Position numbers and translations under genes: made by a program. The notes beneath the pieces are model-generated. The model worked only from the letters and a program-made list of their open reading frames with translations, did not search any database and was not told where the DNA came from. Below are positions 45,982 through 54,426 of a stretch of DNA of 64,000 nt, in pieces. Within the stretch, counting starts at the first letter, position 1; every line of letters starts with the position of its first letter. The stretch is from Desulfuromusa sp. (lineage in GTDB: Bacteria > Desulfobacterota > Desulfuromonadia > Desulfuromonadales > Geopsychrobacteraceae), in the NCBI GenBank assembly GCA_016744595.1, contig JADGEB010000009.1:1-64000 (forward strand). Direction: 5' to 3'.

Positions 45982-48900
45982 TTTCAGCTAAAAATGTCCT
46001 TTTTATGTCGATGATCTCCGCCAAAACTGTCTTACTTGTTTCACTTGGCTATTTTGCGCTGTTATTTCTGGTTGCTCTATATGCTGAAAAATGCCGTAAA
46101 ACTGGCACCTGTCTCCTGAAAAATTCACATGTCTACTCATTATCTCTAGCAGTCTATTGTACAAGTTGGACATTTTACGGCAGTGTTGGGAAAGCAGCCA
46201 CCAGCGGTCTGGAATTTCTCCCCATCTATCTAGGCCCAACTCTGATTGCCTTTGCCTGGTGGTTTTTACTTCGTAAAATGGTATTGATCAGTAAGCAACA
46301 AAACATTACCAGTATTGCTGACTTTCTTTCCAGTCGTTATGATCGCTCTACCGTTCTTGGTGCCATCGTCACTCTATTTGCTGTCTTTGGGATTACACCC
46401 TATATAGCGCTACAATTGAAAGCTATTGCCCAGACATTGGGTATTTTATCGATGCCATTAACATCTCCCAGCACTGGCTTATACGATTATACATCCAAGC
46501 TTCCAGGGAGCATTGATATTGCGTTTTTCGTTGCCCTGTTGCTGGCATTATTTGGCATGTTGTTTGGAGCCAGAAACCTTGATGCCTCAGAGAAACATGA
46601 GGGGCTGGTTGTCGCAGTTGCTTTTGAATCTCTGGTGAAATTAGTCGCTTTTCTTGCTGTCGGCATTTTTGTTACATATGGCTTATTTGATGGTTTTATC
46701 GATATCTTCCAACAATTTTATGAACAGTTCCCAGAACGACGCGATTTACTTCTCCTTGGCACCGAACAAACCCCCTACACCAAGTGGTTTACGCTGATCA
46801 TCCTGTCAATGATGGCAGTCATGTTTCTGCCCCGGCAATTTCACATTATGATCACAGAAAATACCGACGAGAAGCATATAAAATCGGCAATGTGGAAATT
46901 CCCAGCCTACCTTTTTCTGATCAATCTGTTTGTTTTGCCAATTGCTCTTGGTGGTCTAATAATCAATGGGGGCGATACCACCCAAGCAGATTACTTTGTC
47001 CTGACTCTGCCACTCTCTTCAGGACATCCATGGTTAGCGCTGTTGGTCTTCATTGGTGGTCTGTCTGCCTCTGCCGGAATGGTCATGGTTTCATCAGTGA
47101 CTATAGCAACTATGGTTCTGAACCATCTGGTCATGCCGATTATCCTGAAAATGAACATTCAAGCACAAAACATATCGGGCTTATTGATCAACATCAAAAG
47201 GCTCGGCATTCTTGGGGTCATCTTCATCGGCTATTTCTATTTTAAGCTTATCGGCAGCTCTTATGCCCTGGTCAACATGGGTCTGATATCCTTTGCTGCT
47301 GTCACTCAATTTGCACCCGCCGTAATTGGTGGTCTTTTCTGGAAAAGAGCCAACCGGAAAGCTGCGATATCAGGAATTAGCCTAGGCTTTATTCTATGGT
47401 TTTATACTCTCCTCATTCCATCTTTTGTGCGCTCTGGATGGCTCAGTTCAGACATTCTCCAAAATGGTTTATATGGCATCAACCTATTAAAACCTTTGGA
47501 ATTATTTGGCCTGCGTGGATTTGATATTTATACCCACTCCCTATTCTGGAGTATGCTTTTCAATCTAGCTGCTTACTTGACGTTATCGTTCTTTGCCAAA
47601 CAAACAGAAGCAGAAGAAATTCAAGCCGAAAAATTTGTTGATATTTTTGTGGAACAGGCTCCACAACAAAGCAAACTAAAACGCATCAGCAAAGCACCAA
47701 CCGTCATGGAATTTGTTGAATTAATGTCCAAATTCATTGGCGAAAAACCTGCCCAAGCCGCAATAACTGAATATTTAAGTAATCAGGAGATTGATGCCAG
47801 AGGAAATCTTTCAGATCACGAGATTCCAAATCTGAAAAGTTTCACTGAACGCACCCTTGCCGGTCATGTCGGGGCAGCTCCTGCACGCATTATTCTGGAA
47901 AACTACCTAGAAGCTCGCGGCAGTGAAATGGAGGATGTCTTCGATATTTTTGGCACTGTCACTATTAGTCATGCCTCCAGTCGAGAGCAATTGAGTGTAT
48001 TGTACGATGCTGCGCAAATTGTTTCCAGCGAAGAGGATTTTCAGAAAACCCTAGATAACATTCTGGAACTACTTGCTCAACAATTTAAATTTGACCTCTG
48101 TGTAATCCGCTTCCTGGAGCCGGAATCAATGACACTCATGGTCAAGAGTTTGGTTGGTTCTTCATCGGAACATTTTGGTCAATTTGAGCGAAATCTCAAT
48201 ATGGATACCTACATTGGTCAGGCATTTCTGTCTAATTCTACTACAGTTGTCAATGATGCCGATTTCATCGAAAAAACCCTGTCGGCAAAGCATGTAAAGC
48301 GCGATGGAATCACCTGTCTGGCTCACACTCCAATAGTATTTGAAGGAGAACCGGTGGGAATCCTCTCGGCTTTTTCAAAAACCACAAAAGGAATTTTTAC
48401 TAATGAGTTTATTGCCCTGTTCGAAAACCTCGCTGGCCAGGTTGGAATAGCGTGGCGCAACGATCAACAGCTACAGAAGCTTCTACGGGGGCGAGAGCAA
48501 GAACGGGAAATGCAAATTGCCAGAGACATTCAGAAAACCCTTTTACCATCAAACCTCCCCAATCTGGATAATATTGCTGTTGCCGGCCTTTGTGTCTCTG
48601 CTCATCAGGTTGGAGGGGACTATTACGACTTTATTGAACGCGACAATTCATCTTATGACCTAATCATAGCTGATGTCTCAGGACACAGCATCGGTTCAGC
48701 ACTGATCATGGCTGAAACACGCACCTTTATCCATGCGCGCATGGAAAGTATTAAACAACCAGCTGAAATGTTAAGTGCGCTCAATGGTTACTTCCTTAAA
48801 GATCTGGATCGCTCCGATCTGTTTGTCACCATGTTTTACCTACAGTATAACCCTGTCAATCATCGACTTATTTATGGAAACGCCGGTCACAACACTCCAC

Positions 48901-49229
48901 TTCTGTGGAAAAATCGAGAACGGAAGATCGTCACCCTTGATACGGAAGGAATGATTTTCGGTATCAAAAGTGATATTACTTTTGAACAAAAAGCAACCGA
49001 CCTTGAGCCGGGAGATATCCTCCTTTTATACACAGATGGCATTATTGAGGCTGAGAACAAAGATAAAGTTTTTTTCGGAATTGAGAGATTAGGAAAATTA
49101 CTTGAGGAATCTGATGATTTAACTCCTCAAGAACTAATAGACCGGATTATGACACAAGGACGAATCTTCACCGGAATGCGCCATTTCAATGATGATATCA
49201 CTCTGGTTGTTATGAAGGTTCTAAAATGA
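45978..49229 (+). CDS. Sodium/solute-symporter domain fused to GAF and SpoIIE-type PP2C phosphatase
   Basis: A 1083-residue multidomain membrane protein. Residues about 15-545 form an SSS-family (PutP/CbrA-like) symporter with some 13 helices (ADFLSSRYDRSTVLGAIV, FLPRQFHIMITENTDEKHI). A linker of about 120 residues follows, then a GAF domain (about 675-830), then a SpoIIE/RsbU-type phosphatase (about 845-1083) with its metal-binding motifs: ARDIQKTLLPS, VGGDYYDF, IADVSGHSIGSALIMAE, YGNAGHNTPLL, LLYTDGIIEA and FNDDITLVV. CbrA-type proteins join the same symporter to a histidine kinase; here the output is a Ser/Thr phosphatase. The likely substrate is the phosphorylated STAS protein encoded next. 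The first two lines of the coding region hold a tandem repeat of MISAK-VL, so the start may be 45978 or 46011. Confidence 0.9.
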   Translation: MISAKNVLFMSMISAKTVLLVSLGYFALLFLVALYAEKCRKTGTCLLKNSHVYSLSLAVYCTSWTFYGSVGKAATSGLEFLPIYLGPTLIAFAWWFLLRKMVLISKQQNITSIADFLSSRYDRSTVLGAIVTLFAVFGITPYIALQLKAIAQTLGILSMPLTSPSTGLYDYTSKLPGSIDIAFFVALLLALFGMLFGARNLDASEKHEGLVVAVAFESLVKLVAFLAVGIFVTYGLFDGFIDIFQQFYEQFPERRDLLLLGTEQTPYTKWFTLIILSMMAVMFLPRQFHIMITENTDEKHIKSAMWKFPAYLFLINLFVLPIALGGLIINGGDTTQADYFVLTLPLSSGHPWLALLVFIGGLSASAGMVMVSSVTIATMVLNHLVMPIILKMNIQAQNISGLLINIKRLGILGVIFIGYFYFKLIGSSYALVNMGLISFAAVTQFAPAVIGGLFWKRANRKAAISGISLGFILWFYTLLIPSFVRSGWLSSDILQNGLYGINLLKPLELFGLRGFDIYTHSLFWSMLFNLAAYLTLSFFAKQTEAEEIQAEKFVDIFVEQAPQQSKLKRISKAPTVMEFVELMSKFIGEKPAQAAITEYLSNQEIDARGNLSDHEIPNLKSFTERTLAGHVGAAPARIILENYLEARGSEMEDVFDIFGTVTISHASSREQLSVLYDAAQIVSSEEDFQKTLDNILELLAQQFKFDLCVIRFLEPESMTLMVKSLVGSSSEHFGQFERNLNMDTYIGQAFLSNSTTVVNDADFIEKTLSAKHVKRDGITCLAHTPIVFEGEPVGILSAFSKTTKGIFTNEFIALFENLAGQVGIAWRNDQQLQKLLRGREQEREMQIARDIQKTLLPSNLPNLDNIAVAGLCVSAHQVGGDYYDFIERDNSSYDLIIADVSGHSIGSALIMAETRTFIHARMESIKQPAEMLSALNGYFLKDLDRSDLFVTMFYLQYNPVNHRLIYGNAGHNTPLLWKNRERKIVTLDTEGMIFGIKSDITFEQKATDLEPGDILLLYTDGIIEAENKDKVFFGIERLGKLLEESDDLTPQELIDRIMTQGRIFTGMRHFNDDITLVVMKVLK

Positions 49230-49326
49230 TACACAAATTACCAATTTTACAGTCAGCTGTGCAAAAATAGGGTACAATTAATACCACATAGTAAATATCA
49301 CTAAACTCGATTAAGGGAGAACTTGC

Positions 49327-49662
49327 ATGCAGTTAAATATGACCGAACAGGGCGATATTGTAATGATCAGCGTCGATGAAGAACGAATGGATGCCCATAA
49401 CAGCGGAGACCTTAAAGAACAGATGCTGCAACTGTTTGACGAAGGTAAATGTAGTCTGGTGATTGATTTGAGTGCGGTTCGATTCATCGATTCATCAGGT
49501 CTTGGTGCTTTGGTTTCTGGTTTTAAAAACGCCAGTGCCCGAGAAGGTAGTCTCAAACTGTGCTGCTTGCAGCCTCAGGTTCGTTCAATGTTTGAACTGA
49601 CACGTTTACATCGAGTTTTTGAAATTTTTACAAATCAAGAAGAAGCTTTGAGCAGCTTCTAG
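49327..49662 (+). CDS. Anti-anti-sigma factor (STAS domain)
   Basis: A 111-residue single STAS domain of SpoIIAA/RsbV type. The phosphorylation site is in AVRFIDSSGLGALVSG (about 49-64), where the conserved Ser follows Asp in the DSSGLG motif. In such systems the unphosphorylated form binds the kinase and frees its target. It lies between the PP2C fusion and the RsbW-like kinase, with GGGAGA before the ATG, and the three make a complete partner-switching set. Confidence 0.9.
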   Translation: MQLNMTEQGDIVMISVDEERMDAHNSGDLKEQMLQLFDEGKCSLVIDLSAVRFIDSSGLGALVSGFKNASAREGSLKLCCLQPQVRSMFELTRLHRVFEIFTNQEEALSSF

Positions 49663-49691
49663 TCAGCCAATTCTTCCGTTGAAAGAGATAC

Positions 49692-50114
49692 ATGTCAAAA
49701 CAGGTCAAGATTGATATCACAGTTCCCAACCAGACCAAATACCTCGGGATGATTGGACGGATTGGAGAGAGTATGGCTTACTCCCTGAAGAGCTATCAAG
49801 GGAATCGCAGGGAGCTAGCCTATCACCTTAATCTGGTTCTAACTGAAGCGCTAGCCAACGCGATAAGCCATGCTAACGACTTCGATCCGGACAAAGATGT
49901 CAGAGTTGTGATCTCCGCCTCTGATCAAGAGCTGATCATCAAGGTTTTTGATCAGGGGCTAGGTTTTGATATTGAAACACTGGCAAAGTTTAAAGCACGA
50001 GCTAGCGATGAAGGTGGCCGTGGTATCCAACTCATTTTTAAGCTCATGGATCAAGTCAGATATATGCGGGAGGGAGACGGTAACGTCTTGGAGATGGTCA
50101 AGTATCTCCATTAA
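49692..50114 (+). CDS. Anti-sigma factor / serine kinase (RsbW-like HATPase)
   Basis: A 140-residue GHKL ATPase of RsbW/SpoIIAB type: N-box NLVLTEALANAISHAND (about 47-63), G1 box VFDQGLGFDIE, and G2 box DEGGRGIQLIFKLMD. It probably phosphorylates the STAS protein on serine and sequesters an unknown target, either a sigma factor or another partner. No sigma factor gene is adjacent. AAAGAGA precedes the ATG. It converges on the regulator gene at 50120 with only 5 bp between. Confidence 0.88.
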   Translation: MSKQVKIDITVPNQTKYLGMIGRIGESMAYSLKSYQGNRRELAYHLNLVLTEALANAISHANDFDPDKDVRVVISASDQELIIKVFDQGLGFDIETLAKFKARASDEGGRGIQLIFKLMDQVRYMREGDGNVLEMVKYLH

Positions 50115-50119
50115 CGATC

Positions 50120-51472
50120 TTAGCTATCTTCAATCCCATAGTCTTTAAGCTTGCGCCTGAGAGTTAAACGGTTAATTCCCAAAATGTCCGCCGTACGAGT
50201 CTTGTTGTGATTTGTCCGATTGTAAATCAACAAAATATGTTTTTTCTCCACCTCAGAAAGTGGGATCATTTCCACGACGGTCGATTTCCCCTCAGAACAA
50301 CACCCCACCAAAGCCAAGTCATCAGTTTTTATTTTACCGCCATCATGGAGTAGAGTCGCTCGCTCAATTACATTTTTCAATTCCCTGACGTTACCAGGCC
50401 AGCGATGTTTCTTCAAACATGCCAAAGCTTCGGCTGTAAACTCACAACTTTTGTCGGGACTATGTAACAGAAACTCGGTAAGAAACAGATTGGCTAAAAC
50501 GGGGATATCTTCAGGATGTTCACGCAACGGCGGAACACGGATGGGAAAGACATTTAAGCGGTAGAAAAGATCCTCACGGAACAGACCAGCTTTGATTCGA
50601 TCAAACAAGTCCCTGTTAGTTGCCGTAACAATACGGACATCAACACGGATTGGCTGCTGTCCTCCAATCCTTATCACGGTCATATCTTCCAGAACGCGAA
50701 GTAACTTAGCCTGCAACCCCGGTTCCATTTCAGCAATCTCATCCAAAAACAAGGTGCCGTGATCAGCAAGCTCAAATAAGCCCTTTTGGCGGTTGCTAGC
50801 ATCAGTATAGGCACCTTTCTCATGACCAAAAAGTTCATTTTCCAACAAAGAGGCCGGCAAAGCCGCGCAGTTTATTTTGAGCAGTGGCCCTTCACGCCGA
50901 GAACTCTGGTAGTGGATAGCCTCGGCTACTAATTCTTTTCCGACACCACTTTCTCCAAGAATTAAAGTTGTCGTTGTATCTGCCTTAGCCACTAACATAA
51001 TTTCTTGGCGTATTTTTCTCAGAGCGTTGGATTCTCCAATCAAACGAGTCCAGGATTTCTTACTACGCCGTTTCTCCCGCTGCCTGAAAGAGTTCACTTC
51101 CCCGCGAAGCTGTTGCGTATCCATAGCCCTTTCAACAATCAACTGCAGCTCATCTAGGTCAAATGGTTTATTGATGTAATCGTAAGCTCCAAGCTTTAAC
51201 GCTTTAACCGCCGTTTGAACCTCTGGGAATGCTGTAGCAACAATTACTAATAATGATTGCAGGTCGGAGATCTCTACAAGTAGGTCAAGGCCCGACCCAT
51301 CGGGTAATTTCATATCCAGGATCATCAAATTAAAATCGTGCTGAATCAATTCTTTACGTGCGCAAGACAAGTTTTCGGCACTCACTGCTCCGTAGCCTTC
51401 CTGACGGAAAAAATCAACTAAGCTTTCACGTAAAATTTCTTCATCTTCAACTATCAAAATTTGCCCGCGCAT
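50120..51472 (-). CDS. Sigma-54-dependent response regulator (NtrC/AtoC type)
   Basis: A 450-residue regulator in three parts. The receiver domain (1-120) has VEDEEILRESL and the phospho-Asp in LMILDMKLPDGSG (about 54). The AAA+ domain has Walker A ILGESGVGKELVAEAI, GAYTDA (a variant of the sigma-54-binding GAFTGA loop) and Walker B GTLFLDEIAEM. The Fis-type HTH at the end reads HNKTRTADILGINRLTLRRK. It overlaps the sensor kinase gene by 19 bp. It should activate sigma-54 promoters, most likely the one upstream of the divergent cytochrome operon. Confidence 0.93.
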   Translation of the reverse strand: MRGQILIVEDEEILRESLVDFFRQEGYGAVSAENLSCARKELIQHDFNLMILDMKLPDGSGLDLLVEISDLQSLLVIVATAFPEVQTAVKALKLGAYDYINKPFDLDELQLIVERAMDTQQLRGEVNSFRQREKRRSKKSWTRLIGESNALRKIRQEIMLVAKADTTTTLILGESGVGKELVAEAIHYQSSRREGPLLKINCAALPASLLENELFGHEKGAYTDASNRQKGLFELADHGTLFLDEIAEMEPGLQAKLLRVLEDMTVIRIGGQQPIRVDVRIVTATNRDLFDRIKAGLFREDLFYRLNVFPIRVPPLREHPEDIPVLANLFLTEFLLHSPDKSCEFTAEALACLKKHRWPGNVRELKNVIERATLLHDGGKIKTDDLALVGCCSEGKSTVVEMIPLSEVEKKHILLIYNRTNHNKTRTADILGINRLTLRRKLKDYGIEDS

Positions 51473-53424
51473 CCGCTACCTCCTTGAGGAAAATGAATGA
51501 TCGCCTCGACTCCACCGTGCTTTCTATTCTTAAGGCTAATCTCACCTCTCAATTCTTCAACCAACTGCTTTACAATGGCCAACCCCAAACCTGTACCATC
51601 CGATTTACTCGTAACCAGAGGCTCAAACAATTGGTCAATAATATCTTCAGGCAGGCCACAACCATTATCGCAAACCTCAATTTTAATCCGATCATTTAAA
51701 TAGCTGGCATATACATCGACCTGCCCATTGACATCACATGCCTGCAAAGCGTTTAAAATCAGGTTCATGAATATTTGGTGAAGGTGCTGAGCTTTAGAAC
51801 AGACCAATAAAGGCTCAGCGGGCAGATATAATTGTAGCTGGATATTCATCCTATCTGCCTCTTCACAAAGGATGAAGGCCAAGTCACGCAAAACTTGATT
51901 AACATCGACTCCTTCCCGTTCAAAATTCCGTTGTGGCGACAGATTTCCCCTAAGGTGAGAAATAAAATCTCCTAGACGATCGACAAGTTTCAACATTTTG
52001 CTTATATCAACCTGCAGTTTCTGATCTAGTTCTTCGCGTCGTTGCAGCATCTGCAGCTTAACCCGCAACCCTGCTAGAGGATTGCCAATTTCGTGAGCAA
52101 CAGTTGCTGACAGCATTCCCAAAGAAGACAGTCTGTTCGCCTGCAAAAGCTGCTTTTCAAGTTTATCCATCAGTATTTTTGCAGTATCAGCTTCATTTTG
52201 AGTTCGCTTAAGATCTGTAACTTTTCGCTCAACTTCCTCTTTTAGAAGCGTATTCCAATCAACCAATTCCCGGTGGGCCTCTTTTTGTGCTTGAGCCATA
52301 TCGTTAAGGGCAAGAGCTAATTGTCCAAATTCATCGTGGCTACGGATATCTGAGCGCACGTCAAAATTACCGCCAGCAACCAGATTGGCAAACCTTGACA
52401 ATCGGTGAATCGGAAGGCTAAAGCTTCTGGCAGCAACAAATGCTAATCCTGTCACCAGAAGCGCAATGAAAATAAAAGAGAAGATGAAAGTCTGCTTTAA
52501 CTGATAAATTTGAGAATAGAGATGTTTTTGCGGATAAGTTATTGTTAAGTACCACAAGCGATCAGAGCCTGCACTCACGGGAGTTATTGCCATAATATCT
52601 GTGCCGACAGTCGAAACCTTCACCCCATCATCAGGCCGAGGAAGCGATGAAAAGACAGAGTCAAAATCATTAAGATCTGTTGTTTCAGCACAGGTAAAAT
52701 GTGAACGACCATGTTTGTTCTCCATCTTAACGAGCTGACGTCCCTGATTCAGCAATAAAACCCTTGTTTCATCCACAGAAACCAAATGTTCCAAGGCTGA
52801 TAAAAACTTTTCACCAAAAACATTAACAATAACCAGACCGACAACGGTCTCTGACTTATCGACAATTGGAGCCGCAACTCGGACAACCAAATTGTTTGGT
52901 ACTTCAATCTGACCAAATTCTATGTTGAGATCCAAATGAGACACATATGTTTCGTCGGCAGCACACTGAAAAGCCTCTTGAACATAATAACGATCTCCCT
53001 TGTACTGCAATTCAGACTCAGGCACCAAGGCTGGCAGACCATCAATATTATTTATACGAAGTTGCTCATAGCCATCAACAGCAATAAAGCGCAACTGGTA
53101 ATAATCTCTCTCAGCCATAATGGCGGCAAGAAATTCATTCTGAACGAGAGCCCACTGCTCAACTTCCATCCCATCCTGAAATCGGCGTTGCAAAAAACGG
53201 GCAAGCGAACGGACATCTCTTTTCACTCCATCGAGATAATCTTCAATTGCACTTGCTGCCGTTACAGCTTCAACCTGTAAGCTCTGAGCAACCTGCGCCT
53301 GTAAGACTTTTTCGATTTTACTCAAAAATATATTTCCAAAAAATAATATTGGGACAAGTGCCAATCCTAAGAAAGCAACCAACATTTTTTTTCTGATTGA
53401 AAAAGAAATTTGTTGAGTCCACAT
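51454..53424 (-). CDS. Membrane sensor histidine kinase
   Basis: A 656-residue kinase. The first helix is at about 13-32 (MLVAFLGLALVPILFFGN); a periplasmic sensor region of some 270 residues looks like a dCache domain (RDYYQLRFIAVDGYEQLRIN, VVRVAAPIVDKSETVVGLVI); the second helix is at about 310-330, then HAMP, a coiled coil and HisKA with HEIGNPLAGLR (His at about 441). The HATPase domain has DNGCGLPEDIIDQLFEPL and SDGTGLGLAIVKQL. It most likely phosphorylates the regulator encoded by the overlapping gene in response to an unknown extracytoplasmic signal. Confidence 0.92.
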   Translation of the reverse strand: MWTQQISFSIRKKMLVAFLGLALVPILFFGNIFLSKIEKVLQAQVAQSLQVEAVTAASAIEDYLDGVKRDVRSLARFLQRRFQDGMEVEQWALVQNEFLAAIMAERDYYQLRFIAVDGYEQLRINNIDGLPALVPESELQYKGDRYYVQEAFQCAADETYVSHLDLNIEFGQIEVPNNLVVRVAAPIVDKSETVVGLVIVNVFGEKFLSALEHLVSVDETRVLLLNQGRQLVKMENKHGRSHFTCAETTDLNDFDSVFSSLPRPDDGVKVSTVGTDIMAITPVSAGSDRLWYLTITYPQKHLYSQIYQLKQTFIFSFIFIALLVTGLAFVAARSFSLPIHRLSRFANLVAGGNFDVRSDIRSHDEFGQLALALNDMAQAQKEAHRELVDWNTLLKEEVERKVTDLKRTQNEADTAKILMDKLEKQLLQANRLSSLGMLSATVAHEIGNPLAGLRVKLQMLQRREELDQKLQVDISKMLKLVDRLGDFISHLRGNLSPQRNFEREGVDVNQVLRDLAFILCEEADRMNIQLQLYLPAEPLLVCSKAQHLHQIFMNLILNALQACDVNGQVDVYASYLNDRIKIEVCDNGCGLPEDIIDQLFEPLVTSKSDGTGLGLAIVKQLVEELRGEISLKNRKHGGVEAIIHFPQGGSGCAGKF

Positions 53425-53500
53425 ACGAAATTAAATTCCTATCTATAAACTGACAAAAGCAAACATGCGACAAATCACATACGTAACACAACACTTCATG

Positions 53501-53521
53501 GGTGGTTACTATTGTACCACC
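53501..53521 (+). promoter_or_regulatory. Possible activator-binding dyad upstream of the -24/-12 promoter
   Basis: An inverted repeat with GGTGGT (53501-53506) and ACCACC (53516-53521), symmetric around ACTATTGT, extends to arms of about eight bases with one mismatch. It lies about 73 bp upstream of the -24 element, a normal place for an enhancer of an NtrC-type regulator. A second GTTACCAC-like half site follows at about 53539-53546. Function is inferred from position. Confidence 0.45.
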
Positions 53522-53593
53522 GCTACGGCATATTTGTTACCACTTAGGGGAATTCCAATTTCCAACCTGCTGTTTTTACCATGTGTTAGGTCA

Positions 53594-53609
53594 TGGCACA
53601 CTTTCTGCT
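53594..53609 (+). promoter_or_regulatory. Sigma-54 (-24/-12) promoter of the cytochrome operon
   Basis: TGGCACACTTTCTGCT matches the -24/-12 consensus: TGGCAC at 53594-53599, TGC at 53606-53608, and exactly 10 bp between the invariant GG and GC. It is 158 bp upstream of the tetrahaem cytochrome gene, and the divergent neighbour encodes a sigma-54-dependent activator. The rest of the 342-bp gap between the sensor kinase and the cytochrome gene shows nothing else I can name. Confidence 0.7.
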
Positions 53610-53766
53610 TTTACTCTTCTGCAATTGAAGAACCAAAATCTATCTGTCTATCAATTGCAGCATAGATAACAACAAAAACAAGAGACTGCTTAAGAGATGT
53701 TGGTTTCGCATATCGCATGAGGTGAGGTCAGTTTTTAATTAACTTTTGATTGGGAGAAATCTCCAA

Positions 53767-54426
53767 ATGGGAAACAGTGAAAAAAAAGCTCATTTTGAGA
53801 AAGGTGAGCTCTGGAAAAAAATTGTTCTGCCAGGCACCATCATACTTCTGCTTATTTTAGTTTTCTGGGGGGATAATAAGCCTGACATTCCTGATCCGAT
53901 TTCTCTTAATACGCAATGGTATACACCGGAGACAGCGCGTGGAGAGATTCTGGCAAATACTGTTATGCCTGGAAACTGCTTCATCTGTCACAGCGTACAA
54001 ATTCCTGATCCCAATACAATCCGCCCTCAATTTGCCCACATAACGGTCAAATTAGAGCATGGCGTTAATGATCGTTGCTACAACTGTCATCATCTTTATG
54101 ATCGCGACAGTCTTGCAGGTGATGGAGAGAAAAAAATATCGTTTGCAACTCCTGAGAAACTTTGTGCCCGCTGCCATGGAATTATTGTTCGAGACTGGAA
54201 AGAAGGAACCCATGGGTTGAGACAAGGAGGTTGGCTGGTCAAAGAAGGGAACACACCAACTAACTTTACCTGTACTGAATGCCACGATCCACATTCACCA
54301 CAGTTTAAATATGACATGGCTGCGCCAGCACCATCCTGGCCAGAAAAAACGCTCCGTAAGAGCAGACATTCTGATGATGACCCTAAGTCAGCATATTTGA
54401 CTGAATCTATCCAGGAGAGATTCTGA
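53767..54426 (+). CDS. Membrane-anchored tetrahaem cytochrome c
   Basis: A protein of about 219 residues from the ATG at 53767 (GGGAGA nine bases upstream). An N-terminal membrane segment (VLPGTIILLLILVFWG, about 21-36) anchors a periplasmic domain with four haem c motifs: CFICH, CYNCH, CARCH and CTECH, with extra histidines as distal ligands (HH after CYNC). It is the likely electron exit or entry module for the NrfD-type complex encoded downstream. Its stop overlaps the next start (TGATG). Confidence 0.9.
   Translation: MGNSEKKAHFEKGELWKKIVLPGTIILLLILVFWGDNKPDIPDPISLNTQWYTPETARGEILANTVMPGNCFICHSVQIPDPNTIRPQFAHITVKLEHGVNDRCYNCHHLYDRDSLAGDGEKKISFATPEKLCARCHGIIVRDWKEGTHGLRQGGWLVKEGNTPTNFTCTECHDPHSPQFKYDMAAPAPSWPEKTLRKSRHSDDDPKSAYLTESIQERF

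Noticed and set aside
49230-49326. Possible promoter before the STAS gene (TACAAT near 49275)
   Set aside because: A TACAAT is present but no -35 at proper distance was found; the gene is probably co-transcribed with the phosphatase fusion.
53465-53665. A 66-codon plus-strand frame in the kinase/cytochrome gap
   Set aside because: It overlaps the predicted dyad and the -24/-12 promoter, has no Shine-Dalgarno and no recognisable sequence.
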